The notes beneath the pieces are model-generated. The model made no database searches and was not told the DNA's origin. It saw only the letters and a program-made list of their open reading frames with translations. From Macquaria australasica (taxonomy: Eukaryota; Chordata; Actinopteri; Centrarchiformes; Percichthyidae): a DNA stretch of 64,000 nt. The position numbers and the translations under genes are program-made. Numbering within the stretch: position 1 is the first letter of the stretch; each line of letters begins with the position of its first letter. The stretch spans positions 1 to 64,000 of the forward strand of contig SEMN01001015.1 of assembly GCA_005408345.1 (NCBI GenBank), in the 5' to 3' direction. This document shows positions 47,291-59,215 of the stretch, piece after piece.

Positions 47291-48304
47291 TCCTGCAGTT
47301 ATAATGTAAACAGCATATATATTTAATGGCCTGGTATTGCACCCTGAAGGTGTTCTGTGCCTTGCTCTGTGCATTGCATTTCCTTGCGACTGTTGCCAGG
47401 AGATTCTGTTCAGACAGAGACATAAGTGCAAATTCAGTGGGAGGAAAGATGTTCATTGTCTATGAGCTAATTAAAAGATATAGTTTTGGCAAAAATGTAA
47501 AAATTTTTGATGTTCTGTGGGATGCAAAAGACAGCGCATGCTCTCTCCACAAAACTGTGGTCTTTGCAACCTCACGGCGACAGGGAAATTACAGTTTTGT
47601 AACAGTGATGATTAAGGTCTGTCATAACCAGTCATTTCTGCAGTAATGAATCAAACTGATCGCTCGAACAGCTCTTCAGATAATGCCCAGGTTCATTCAT
47701 TTCCCCGCCACTCAGATAATTCATTCATTCATTTGTTTAAATTACTGATAGTAGCGCTATATTTATATGGTCATATTGTTACTGTGTATTTGCCAACACC
47801 AGGTGACATTACAGAAATAATTATTTATCTTCACCAGTACATAAGTTAACAGGAGGTGTATTTCAAAGTTTATTTGGACAGTGGAAGAGAAGATAAATTT
47901 CATGCTTTCATTGGAGATGTGCCCATGGCCCTGTTGCTGCATGTGCAATAGTGCAATGTAAGATGTGGTGCTAGTATTGCCTGTTTAAAACGATGTGACT
48001 GAGTCATGCAGCTGAATCAATCTACTGTTTTAAATTATATACATTTATAGTTTAAGCCTTGCAAGTGGCTTGCAGTTTACTTAGGGTGCTGCATGTTGCA
48101 AATGGCTTATTGGTAAATATTATTAAATGTCATTATGAGATTTGGATTATTCATTTTGGTGTCACATATATAGTATATATATCAAGTCCTACTCTGAGGT
48201 AAGAGCATTTTTAGCCTCTGGGGTATCTTTCAGCGGAATTGATTGTGAGATTCTTGATAAATATGGGCCCAGGGCTGTATACCAGTCATAGGAAAGTAAC
48301 ACTG
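47291..48304. other. No gene recognised
   Basis: No motif seen. Frames up to 106 codons have no recognisable domain. Confidence 0.5.
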
Positions 48305-48817
48305 CAATCTGCAGGTGTTTCTGCCTCCGGAGCTGTAGAGACTGGATCTATGGTTGCGGCCGCCTGCTGCCCCCGTGCTCCTGCTCTGCACCCGCTGCTG
48401 CTATTACTGTTATTGCTCTTATTATTAGTATTACTATTACAATATTGCTCTTTGTATTATTTCTGTTGGTGTTATCAATACCATTACCACAACTATTGCT
48501 TTACATCCCTATGTGGAACTGTACTGTTCTGCTGTATGTTCTCTTTCCTCCTGCTCTCTCCCGCCCCCCCCTTCAACCCAACCGGTCGAGGCAGATGACC
48601 GCCCACCTAGAGCCTGGTTCTGCTCGAGGTTTCTACCTGTTAAAAGGGAGTTTTTCCTTGCCACTGTCGCCTAGTGCTTGCTCATGGTGGGAACTGTTGG
48701 GTCTCTGTAAATATAAATATAAATATAAAGAATCGGTCTAGACCTGCTCTACTCAAAAAAGTGCCCTGAGATAACTTTGTTATGATATGGCGCTATATAA
48801 ATAAAACTGAATTGAAT
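48305..48817 (+). mobile_element. L2-type LINE 3' UTR, 5'-truncated copy
   Basis: About 510 bp collinear with 38643-39160 in reverse: TTTCTGCCTCCGGAGCTGT, CTGCTGCCCCCGTGCTCC, a CTGCTGCTATTACTG stretch, CAACCCAACCGGTCGAGGCA, and the terminus ATAAAACTGAATTGAAT. A duplicated ATAAATATA occurs at 48712-48727. Confidence 0.9.
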
Positions 48818-49459
48818 CTAAGCATAACATACAACATTTTGCTCTCGAAGCAAAACTTTTTTCATGAAAAATTACGACTTTAGTTTAATGTTATGATCCA
48901 GTCTAATCTAACTATAAAGCAAGGTCTGTCTGTCTGTATGTCCTTCCATTTTCTCAACCACTTATCCAAACAACTCCACACAGGTGTATTGCTAAAGATA
49001 CAAGGAAGTGCAGTGTTGAATTTGGTGCAATTTGGCCAGATGGTGGCGCTATAACAACAAACTTTTTTGGCCTGTAACATGTGAACCGTAAGTCTCAGAA
49101 ACAAATTTATTTTTTATTTGTGGATTTGCAGACAAATCTATCCATATAAACCAAACCCATTTGCATCTAGATCGATTTTCCACCATTATAAATTTTGTTC
49201 AAATCTGTTTTTTCGCGACTCCTACAAATGTTAAGCAATTGTCACCAAATTTGGTAAAGAACATCTTGGGACCAAGCTGGAAAATGATACTTTTTCAGAT
49301 TTTTGATATTCCATACAGTTTTGCTATAGCCGGCCCTCAAAGTTTGCTCAAATGCTGTGGGCAGGGCTTATATTACATAACATGTGATATTTCCTGAACA
49401 CTTTGTGCTATTGCATTTGGTGGACATGTGTAAACATGTCTAAGTGACCACTGCAAATT

Positions 49460-49600
49460 TGGTGAAGACACAGCTAAGATACAAGCTGTACATTATTGCC
49501 AATAAGAGAGAGGTGCAAAAGAGTAACAGTGTAATAATATCATTCACGTTGACACAGACAAGCTCCTACTGCCTGTAACTACAATTAGACTGGAGTCATA
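49460..49600. repeat. Duplicated segment, copy 2
   Basis: Partner of 42975-43135, same orientation. It ends at GGAGTCATAAGTAGCTGCTA, where copy 1 has a few more bases. Confidence 0.85.
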
Positions 49601-49789
49601 AGTAGCTGCTACACCAGCACCCATTGGCATCATCTAACTATAAAGGAAGGAATCTTTGTCTGTCTGCCTGTATCTATGTGTGCATGATTTACAGAACAGG
49701 CATGCGTTACAAATGGGCACGTGCTCCGAACGGGAACTACACTAGTCTAACTATAAAGGAAGGAATCTCTGTCTTCCCGTCTGCAACTG

Positions 49790-50145
49790 GCCTCATCAAC
49801 AAGACCCGGGACCCCGCTGTGTCATCTCCATACTGTGAACTTTTGCACATCCTTCAGTTAATATTTTGCACATTCTGCACAAAATGTAGTGCAATGTACA
49901 TCTCTTCTTTTTCATATTATTGTACAGTTTTTTCTAATCTAGTCTTATATTTCTCCACATTTTTTATTGCTAATTTCTCTTTTTTATATTTGTATTCTTG
50001 ACTTGCTTTTTTACAGTACTTGCTTTTAGTGGCTTTATTTAAATATCTGTATATATTTATGCTTATTTATGCACCTATACACCAAAGCAAATTCCTTGTA
50101 TGTGAAAACCTACTTGGAAATAAATCTGATTCTGAGTTTATGTGT
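49790..50145 (+). mobile_element. LINE 3' end remnant
   Basis: Ends in CAAATTCCTTGTATGTGAAA, ACCTACTTGG and AATAAATCTGATTCTGAG, the usual 3' end of a fish LINE with an ATTCTG repeat tail. The 5' side (about 49835-49990) is AT/CT-rich UTR (TTGCACATCCTTCAG, TTTGCACATTCTGCAC). No ORF. It separates the two halves of the older repeat. Confidence 0.6.
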
Positions 50146-50260
50146 ATGTAATGTATGTCCTTCGATTATCTAGACAACCGCTCATTCGACTGATGCCACT
50201 CTTGGTGGGTTTATTGCTGAGGACCCAAGGGAGTGTAGTGTCGAGTGCGAGCTGTTGAGA

Positions 50261-51725
50261 TCATATTGTCTGATCATATCAGACATATTTTTTAGTAATA
50301 TTTATTAGTACACACTGTGTAAAGTGTTGAGAGGGGACCCCTATTAACTGGTACACTGCTGAATGGCATGCTGGGTACTGCTCGATCTCCATCACTACAA
50401 TACTACAGTACATTCAAGAACAGATGAAGAAAGAGAGACCAGAGATCTAAGTGTGCCATTTTATTTCGCTATACTCAAACATTTCAAGCATCAGCGATCA
50501 CTTTCAGAATGAACGCTTTTGTTAGTGGGAATGGCCTGGTCCCAAATAACTAGCTGTTAGCAATGACCATGCCTAATTGTGCCCTGGACATCACCATTGA
50601 ATAGCCTTGACTCTGCTGAATCTGGGAATATAAGACACTTGATGTAAAAAACAGCTGAACAGCTGTTCATTCCGAACAGCTTTCAGAATGAACGCTGTTG
50701 TTTATTTTTTAATTTACTAACATGATAATATAACAGATTAAACTGTTCATCTCACAAACACATGGCGTGTCAATATTGTAAATAACTAACACAACATTAT
50801 GAGGTTGTCCTGCAATACAATAGCATAAATATGAGAAATTCATAAATAATAAAAAAAGTTTCTAACCTACAGTTTTCAGACAAAACTGAAATAATTTCAC
50901 ATTTTATGGCTACATTTCAGTCCCTCAAAATAGCGTGACATTGATCACAAACCAAACGTAATGCAGGTTTTGCTTTTAATAACATTTTAGCCATGAAAAC
51001 CAAACGTCACTGGTGATGGAACACTCACAGTTTACTGAGATGGGGTTCAGCTCCCTGCGGTGACCTTGTTTATAATTATGGCTAATCCTACACATGACAT
51101 ATGAAGCTCGATGCCAATGCACCAAATTGGTGCAGAGATGCACCTTTATTTCCAGTTGAGCAACATTGCCATCTCTTTTGCAACACCCTGTTATGGGAAG
51201 CCTTAGAGAAGGCCAAGACATCACAGGTGTAGTTAAAATTGCAATATTCCTCTTTAAGTGGCACTATAATTATGCCTCATGAATGTCACATAGGTGGGAT
51301 CAGGAGTGGTCCATCAATAACCATATGAAGTTTGAGGCTGATCAGCCAAAGCATTGCTGAGTTATTCCCATTTAATGTTGAACATGATGTCATGCGTCTC
51401 CAAAGGCAACCAATCAACACATCAACCATACCTTTTTTCAATTTAGAGTCAGCCATGCTTGTGGGTAAAAAGTAAAAACCCTTGAGCAGACGTTTTTAGT
51501 GTAGTACACCCCTTTAAATATAGGTCGTGTGATAATTATCAAATAAGTGCCACATAGGTTTGCTGTGTCATGTGGCCCAGTGACTCCAAATCAGTATCAA
51601 AATGTATCACTATACAAGCCACATAGGACATACCTCTTTATAATGGAGTTTAGTGCTTCTTCTATTTTATATTAATATTTTTATGGAAAATTCATGATTT
51701 TCTTTCAATAGCTTTTATATCATGT
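50261..51725. other. No gene recognised; weak repeat signal
   Basis: Two near-copies of TTTCAGAATGAACGCT are at 50505 and 50684. Bases 51230-51640 carry ATGAAGTTTGAGGCTGATCA-type phrases of a dispersed repeat. No gene motif. Confidence 0.4.
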
Positions 51726-51955
51726 ATGGTAAATGGACTTCACCTATATAGTGCTTTTCAATCTAAACGGTTCCCGAAGCACTTTACAGATTGGTCTCAT
51801 TCACACACATATCCACACACCGATGGCGATGGAGCTGCCACGCAAGGTGCTGGGAGCAACTTAGGGTTCAGTGTCTTGCTCAAGGACACTTCGCTATGTG
51901 GACAGGAGGAGCCGGGGATCAAACTGCCCCGAATAGGCAGTGCACTAGTTCATTT
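51726..51955 (-). mobile_element. tRNA-derived SINE, antisense
   Basis: Plus strand starts ATGGTAAATGGACTTCACCT, TATATAGTGCTTTTC and ends CAGTGTCTTGCTCAAGGACA, GGAGGAGCCGGGGATCAAAC. On the minus strand the last part is GTTTGATCCCCGGC, a B-box-like tRNA T-arm. That puts the promoter head at the right end; the A box is lost. The family is common in fish. Confidence 0.65.
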
Positions 51956-51956
51956 A

Positions 51957-51993
51957 GCAATTTAGATGAACCGCACTAGTTCATCTAAATTGC
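51957..51993. repeat. Perfect 15-bp hairpin
   Basis: GCAATTTAGATGAAC and its exact reverse complement GTTCATCTAAATTGC, separated by 7 bases (CGCACTA). It sits at the head end of the SINE, and a CACTAGTTCATTTAG phrase just before it is part of the same duplication. Confidence 0.9.
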
Positions 51994-53934
51994 ACACACC
52001 GGGGAAAATACAGTAGGATGGCTGGTAGTGTGTATCTTAGCTCTTTTGATAACGAGCCATATTACAAACTGGTGAGGTAATGACTGACCATCATTCACTG
52101 AAGGGCTGATAAATTAATGAAAGCGTTTGGGATGCGTCTAGCAATATGTGCGGTTACACATAACTCTAACTCTAACATTAGTTTACTTTGTAGCAGTCAC
52201 CCTCCTAATGTTAGGATATTGAATCGCGGCCACAAACCGTATTAAGAGAAGAAAGAATGCAATCCCTACACGACTGCCACTGCAACATAGTAACCAATGC
52301 ATCGCTGAAGTTACGTTACCAGTCGAGTAAAGCAGGTGCCATCTCTGAGTCTGCTCGGAAACCCAGCTGTTGCTTCGCTTATTTCCATTGTGTTATTGCT
52401 GTTAAGGGTTAAGGGTTATTCTCCACCGTTTGTTACTTTCTTTTTTGGACTGCTGATGCTCTGACGATCTTACTTGTTTCTTCTTACTTATAACACTGGC
52501 AGTTTAATCAGTGGATGGTTGCTGTTGGATTTCATGTTTGTTGTGGTCGCCGTCTTTCTTGTTAATTTATCTTTTATGGTGAGTAGCAAACAATGAAGTG
52601 ATGCACTACTGCCACCCATTTTATTTACACCTTGTTGCTTGGGAACACGGTTATCACGGTACTTTCAGCTGGCACATCTGGTCGTACCTTACCACTTTAG
52701 AAAAATAGACTGTAGTGGCCAAAACAGAAGTTAGGATGGGTGTGGTACATTATTTTTATTGCTTACAAATCGAACTTTTTTTTTACGAGAAAGAATGTAG
52801 TTTTTGTACATTTAAAAGTTATATACCTTTGCTTTAAGTGAGCAGCAGGAAGGCAATGTAACTGTGGTGCTACATATTATTAGCGTCAATATTTATCTCT
52901 GCTGCTCTATGGCTTTATCCCCTAAGCCCTGTCTGCCAGCCAGTGATAGCACAGGGAAAGCAGAAATCAGGGACACGTCTCAATACGCCATTTTTTTCTC
53001 CTTCCTCTGCCACTGCTGCTCTCCTGATGTTAAGATTGCTGCTTTCCTGATGTTGAGATTGGGTGGCTCTCATCTGCTCAGTAGTTGGCTGGCTGATTGC
53101 TTGGTAATCTACAGGAGGGGATCGCAGGGCTCGCTTTGTCTGGAGATTTGTGTAAGCTCAGAAAGCGGGGACTTTTCTGAGAACGACCTCCAACTATCAC
53201 CACCATCACGTTTTCTGATGGGAACAGAGAAAGAGGGCGAGAAAGAGCGAGGAGCAAAATGATTTATCTCTTTCTTTAGGTTTGATCCTGGTAAAAGGGT
53301 GTTATAAGACGATGAAAAATGCCCCTACTGTGATCAGTTACTCCACCTTAATAGCACCCAGCCCAGCCCCTGCTGAGAAATCAACTATTGTACTGTGTAT
53401 TTCAAAGGAGTACTGCATGTGGGTTGCAAGAGTTAGGGTTAGGCATTATGCCTGGCACTGACAAATAGATTGAGGACTTTGAACGAAATGCTGAGAATCA
53501 ATCGAAGCATTTTGAATTTAATCTGTGGACCAAGATAGCAAACGATCTACATTAATGGTAGCATGGCTAGCATATTTGTGTTGTTTTACTTTTGTTCCTA
53601 AGGTGGGTGGGACGGTACAGCTGAGGTTGTGTTTATGCAGAGCGGGCAGCAGGGCAATTTTGGTGCTCATTTTTTTTATGTGAAATTGTGTTTTTTGTTT
53701 CTGCCTGCTTAGACCACTTCTTATCGAAAGTGTAAGTGCTTAGAGCAATTTATGTCTTTATATGGCAGAGGCACACACACTCTCTAAAATAATAAAAACA
53801 CTTTGATGTATGTTGAGTTTTAAGCTTTCCTTTGGGCAATTTCGCACATTTAAATGCTCATCACAACTTTAATGGATAAGGCCTGTGCTATTCTAACTTT
53901 TAGCAATGCTAGTGGCGTGGCTCTAGGGATGGCT
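51994..53934. other. No gene recognised
   Basis: No coding or mobile-element motif seen; frames up to 132 codons carry nothing recognisable. Confidence 0.45.
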
Positions 53935-54140
53935 CTGTCAGTCAGTCCACCACTTTGGTCCTGACTGAAATATCTCAACAACTATCGGATGAATTAAGAT
54001 GAAATTTTGTACAGACATTCATGGTCCGCTGAGGATGAATTGTAATTTTGTGATTCTCTTTTCCTCTAGCGCCACTATGAGGTTGACATTTTTGGATTAA
54101 GGACAGATATCCATGGTGCCCAGAGCATGAATCCTAATGA
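53935..54140 (+). repeat. Dispersed repeat, 'ATCTCAACAACTATCGGATG' family
   Basis: Phrases ATATCTCAACAACTATCGGA, AAATTTTGTACAGACATTCA, TCCTCTAGCGCCACTATGAG and GAGCATGAATCCTAATGACG. Related to 47090-47290. Confidence 0.65.
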
Positions 54141-54229
54141 CGTTTTTCTTTCCTTATTTGAACAGAAAAAATCAAATATGCTTCTTTACCAGTATTTTAG
54201 TTTACTACTATGTACATACAATCTGAGAA

Positions 54230-54372
54230 ATAGTATCCTGTATTTTTGTACTGTAGTTGTTATAGTTGTTCTATTCTTAGCCATGTTGCTGTTTTTCTTG
54301 GCTTTGTCCATTGTTTGTTGCTGCAGCAGCCCAGTTTTCCCTGGAGGATCAATAAAGTTTCACCTAATCTTA
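54230..54372 (+). mobile_element. LINE 3' end remnant
   Basis: Ends CAGTTTTCCCTGGAGGATCA, ATAAAGTTTCACCTAATCTT. The '(G)GGATCAATAAAGT' ending followed by an ATCT-type tail is typical of fish Rex1/CR1-group LINE 3' ends. No ORF left. Confidence 0.6.
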
Positions 54373-56478
54373 TCAAACCAAGGATTGTGGCCATCACTGT
54401 CAATTCCCTGACAAAACAGAGTAACAAATAAAGAAGGAAACGACAGGGGATTTTTCCTCTCTATGTATTTACCAAGTGTTGGCGGGATTTTTCCTTTTGT
54501 TCAGTTCACAGAGCACTTCAAGTGCCTTGTTAGCCATCCAGGTTTGTGACAGGTTTTATTTGCCAGCAGTTCACCAGTTCTCATCACTGTCAGAGAAACA
54601 GCTCATTACCATCATGGTCTTGACCGCCTGACCTGACTGACTGAGGGGGTCTGGGGGGAGCAGTGTATATGCTCAATTGGACAGATGATCCAGGTAATCA
54701 AGTTGTAATCCTAAAATAACTAGAAACGTAACCTAAATGTAACCTCAGTTCTAAACCCATGTTATAACCCAGCACCAAAGACATCAGTTGACTATTTGCT
54801 AAAATCCTCCACCAAAGAGCAACTGTCCACTCATAGCTAAGCAACCATAACAATCAGGCTTCTCCTTATGCGGAAGTGGTGTTTATGGGGCTGTAGAGTG
54901 AGAGATACTCCCCATTTGGAGGGTGTGTCTTTTTTCCAAAAACCAAAACCAAAGACAGGAAGAAGAGTAAGGAACAGATTAAACTGTGTTTGTCTGCTTT
55001 ACCACAAGCTACTAATGTTAGCATTTCTGGCTTACTAGTTAGCAATAGAGGAACCTAGCCTAGCATTACTTCCAAGGCCAAGACTTTGCATATCATTAGC
55101 TAATTACATTAGTTTGTGGGGCTAGTGGAGGAAAGAGCTCCATTTAGGATTGAGACATCCACTGGTCTAACACTGATTCTTGATGTGACTAACCGCTATA
55201 TCAGAGTTTATATCTTAACAGACAGAAAAAACTGTTTGATATTACATTTTTTCTTCTTTTCTTCTTCTTTTCTTTTTCTAGTAGCCGCTCTACCTTGTAA
55301 TACAAGGACAATGCAGCTCTTTACTTCCATGTCTTCTACATGTTTCATCAACTGGTGAGGAAGATGACTTTTTGCCTGGAACCTCTTAGCTTTAGCTTCA
55401 GACTTTTCTGCATCATCACATAGCACTGAATTAGCATGATTTCATGTGTAGACCATAGGGGGCGCCAGGGGCTGGTTTATGGGGCTTAAGCCCAGAATGT
55501 TACTCAGAATCAAGTTGTAAATGCGTCAAGTGTTCACTCAAATTGATAACTTCACCATAGTATTACAGTTGGCAGTGCATTTGGTGTGCGCACGCATTGT
55601 GTGTTGACATGACTAATTATAAGGTTGGGACTGGTTTTACACGGTGAAACTTTCACGTAACTTTAGTTGGTTGAAACGTAGGTGAAACTAAGTTTCATTT
55701 GAGTTGCATGGTGAAAAGCCCTCTGCAACGCCCTTGAAACTTGTTTGAAACTCAGTTGCAACAGTTGGAAAACTCAGCTTTGTGGAACTAGTTTCACGCA
55801 ATAGCCAATCAAAACACTGATAACATGTCAGATGATGAAGTCAAACTACCTTTAATGCTGTATCATTTCAACTGTTTGATTTCAACTCAACAATGGCTTA
55901 TCACTAAATGCACAAATTAATAAAACAGAAGATGGGTCTCTTGGATGCCTCAGAAGGAGATTATCCTCATAGACTTAATTCAAGGTTGGTAACGCTAAAG
56001 TTTTTCATTTTGTCAACAAACAAATGTGAGCTAGGCAAAGTTAGTTTACACTGCAGTTAGCTGGTGACAAACGTTACTGTTAGCTTAGTTAATATTAACA
56101 TGATGGTTGTTTGAACATTTTGTTAATGTTTGTCGTCTGTTTTGTTAGCTAATTTTCTAAAATCTGCTGCTGTTTGACACCCGTTTAATTTTACAGAGCG
56201 GAGATTCCTTTGCAACCCAAAGGATAAAACATATTACAGAAGGAGAGACAGAGATGCGGTCCTGGATGAACTTCCTACTCTACTTGGACAGGATGAGCGA
56301 GGCATCAGTTACAACCGGAAGTAACCATGGATCCTTAAAACATGAATTTAAAGTTATGATGTGTGATAAAGTAATCAAAATGGTAACCCAGTAGCCTAGG
56401 TGAAATTATTAATATTGAGCTGAAACATGATGTGAAATATACTGTACATACAACTGTATTCCCTTGGGGCAATTTCCA
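54373..56478. other. No gene recognised; possible lost exon
   Basis: Bases 55650-55810 are rich in GAAAC and GTTTCA phrases. At about 56197-56324 a frame reads RRFLCNPKDKTYYRRRDRDA then VLDELPTLLGQDERGI after a TTTTACAG acceptor-like site. It looks like coding sequence but I do not recognise it. It may be an accessory exon of a DNA transposon. Confidence 0.35.
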
Positions 56479-56481
56479 TTA

Positions 56482-57489
56482 AGCCCAGTTCAGACCAAAG
56501 ATTTGCGACGAGATGAAACCATTTTAGAACGTCACAGGGAAAAGTTGCAGCGGTGTGAACTGGCTCGTCTCAGCTCGACTCAAGCTGGCTGATGGCGTCG
56601 CCTGAGACTCAGCTTGTCAAATCACCTGCGGCTGGTTTTAGAACGTAAGGCACGTCACTTGTTTCAACAGCCAATCAGCAATTACAAACACTCGGGTTGT
56701 TATAGCTTTCTCATCAATTAAGTATAGCCTACTTTCTTTATTACACTGATTATTAATACAGTAATGAAATAATGTACTAAATGACTAAAGGAAAAGCAAG
56801 AGCAAGAAAAATAGAGTAGCCTGCAGTTGTTATAGCAGTCAGGAGGATACTTTTAATTTTGTTTAATTGTTGAATCTGCCCTCTTTTCTCTTGTAAAACA
56901 GTCAGTCATGTAACTTCTTTTATCTATGGGCTGTAGCTCGCCTGTCACCAAGAAGCACAGAGTTATCATCAGCTGTTCCTCTGGTGAAATGCTGTCTCGA
57001 TAGTTAGTGTTTTCTTTGCTGATTAGAGGTGACACCAACTCCTCTAAACGACAGAACTGCTCCGGGAATAGACGGGAGAAATTGACAAAAGAGGGGAGAT
57101 CTCCTGTCTCAAGTTCATGGCATAAATTTGCATAAGCCCCCTGGGTATTCTGTTGATGCAACCCTGGATGGCTCCAAATTCTTGACCCTCTGTTTTTTAT
57201 GTTTTTGCCATTTCATCAATACTAAAAATGCAACTGTAGCAAGTAACTCACTATCACTATCGTCATTTATATTTTAAGATGCTACAAATGATATTCAGCT
57301 GCAAAAAACACCTGAAAAGCCGGCAGTTAGAATGGAAGTACAAAGAGTCGTTGCTATGGAAATGATATGCCGTCTTGTCTAGTCACTTTGGTGTAAACTG
57401 GCAGGTTTCAGAACATTGCAGACCAGCACGTTGCAAGTAGTTGCAAGTTTTAACTCATCTCGTCGCGAATCTTTGGTCTGAACTGGGCT
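56482..57489 (-). mobile_element. Non-autonomous PIF/Harbinger element, 1008 bp, TSD TTA
   Basis: Bounded by TIRs that begin AGCCCAGTTCAGACCAAAGA on both strands and continue TT(T/C)GCGACGAGATGA, with TSD TTA at 56479-56481 and 57490-57492, the PIF/Harbinger signature. Inside, a minus frame (57161 to 56853) gives MHQQNTQGAYANLCHELETG, FSRLFPEQFCRLEELVSPLI and SKENTNYRDSISPEEQLMIT, the N-terminal helical region of HARBI1-type transposases. After CFLVTG the similarity ends. The DDE catalytic domain is missing, so an outside transposase must have moved it. A complete non-autonomous copy with a partial gene. Confidence 0.9.
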
Positions 57490-57492
57490 TTA

Positions 57493-59207
57493 GGATGTAT
57501 TAGATGTATTAATACTGTGAATCCTTCACAGTATTATTATTATTATTTATTTAATGATAATAATAATAATGCTAATAATTGTTTATTCATATAGCACTTA
57601 TTTATATTGCAATATTTATGGACAGACATTTGCCCCAGATCTCCACTGGCCCTAGAACCACCCCTGGTGTAGCCAATCAGACATTTTCACAAGACTCAGC
57701 TAGAAACATTAAAAACTAGTGCATGTTTGTTAGCTAGCTAGGTAGGGCTGACGACATCTTCCAGCGGCAGTCGTCATTTTAGACTGTTAAATCAACGGTG
57801 TCTGACTAAAAATGGGACGCTGCTTTTGTCAACTACTGTCCGAAGTCAAGGACCCATTACCACAAATTTTGAGTGGTAAATCCACCACCGTTATTGTAGA
57901 CTGCATATGTGCCGTGCTAGATTGGAAAATTTGACAGTTGTAGCAACTAAGGGGGGCAGGCCTTAGGGAAGGAGCAGTTTGCATGAAATATATAAGAATT
58001 ATGTCAAATTACAGAATTCAAAAACAATACAAAATTCACAATGTGCACCACATTTATTAGAACAAATAAAGTCATACATGTACAAACAGCAGCTTTCACT
58101 TTTCACCTTTTTATATACCTTAACTGATTGTAACCAATTTTAGATTTGCGTATGTATTAAGAGTTGTAGATTTCATAAAAACACAAATGGCAGAGCCATA
58201 CATATAGCTAATGTGCAAGTTGATAGTTTACAAAGCCAAATGAGTAAAAATTCTGAGCCTCTTTCATCCTCTTAGGACATGCTGTTTTTAATCTCAGACT
58301 TGTGAAGGTGACAGGAGAGTGAAAATATTCAGAAAAGCAAGATGAAACCTTCCTCCTGCCGGCTGTGACTCCAAAGACCTTTGCAGTGGGAGTGAGTGAC
58401 AGGTGGGTGATACAATGAGAAATACTCCCTGATAGAGAATGTCTAATGGAACTGACACACTGTGGAGCCACAGGTTTTATTAGGCAATTGCACTGCTGTA
58501 CTGTGAGCTGCATTGAGCACAGAGCATTCTTGTGTGCCCAGCTGGCCAACAGTACAGGCAGCTGAATGGTTTTCACCTCAGCACGTGAACACTATTAAAA
58601 TTACGTAACTTTAACAAAAAACAATGCAGATGTGTGTTTCATTATGATGCAGTAGCTACGTTGAGCAATTTTCTGCAAGTTGATTTTGATAGTGTACTAA
58701 AATGAACTGAAGCCAATGCACCATGCATGAATTGGGAAATGGTCAGTAATATATGTTGCAAGCACATACGTTTTACTGGACTGTGGTGTGCAAAACCACT
58801 GGTATGGTCCTTTAAGCATTCTGCAGTTGCCACGGCCAGAGTCTTGTTATTATTACAGGAAAATAAGTCATTCTGATTTTGCAGAATTGTCCAAAGTTTG
58901 TTTGCCTAATGGGTTGCAACTCGCCACTACCTAGCTAACTGCCACTAACTGGCAGGCCAATTCCTTATTCAGCCCAATAATCATCCAGGACAAAAAAGGC
59001 AGATGGTGTACCCTGACAATGTTCATATTCATGTTACACACTTAGACCGTCCAAATATTTTTAACAGGGAAAGATAGGTATACATGTTAATTCCACTGAG
59101 TTTGACCACTGACTATAGTGCAATTATAAATGAGGTAACTATCTGCTGAAACACTGAAGCCAAATCCAATAGCCAATCCAAACCAGGGATTTGAAAGACA
59201 AGATGGG
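57493..59207. other. No gene recognised
   Basis: A stretch at 57770-57980 (ATGGGACGCTGCTTTTGTCA, AGTTGTAGCAACTAAGGGGG) resembles fish dispersed repeats; GTTATAGCAACTAGAGGGGG recurs at 63932. Otherwise nothing. Confidence 0.4.
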
Positions 59208-59215
59208 ATACATTA

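Larger units (their letters stand above)
48885..50260. repeat. Older dispersed repeat split by insertions
   Basis: Recurring words: CTAACTATAAAG(G/C)AAGG with TCTGTCTGTC (48903, 49637, 49749), TGTATGTCCTTC followed by ATTNTCT-ACCANCTNATC (48938, 50152) and AAGTGCAGTGTTGAATTTGG or GAGTGTAGTGTCGAGTGCG (49004, 50233). The unit is therefore present in several broken copies. The part at 49010-49340 holds a 'GGTGGCGCTATAACAACAAA' element with CACCAAATTTGGTAAAGAAC. Confidence 0.55.

Noticed and set aside
52864..53262. 132-codon frame that could be a small gene
   Set aside because: No domain, splice context or similarity that I recognise; length is plausible by chance in a relatively GC-rich stretch.
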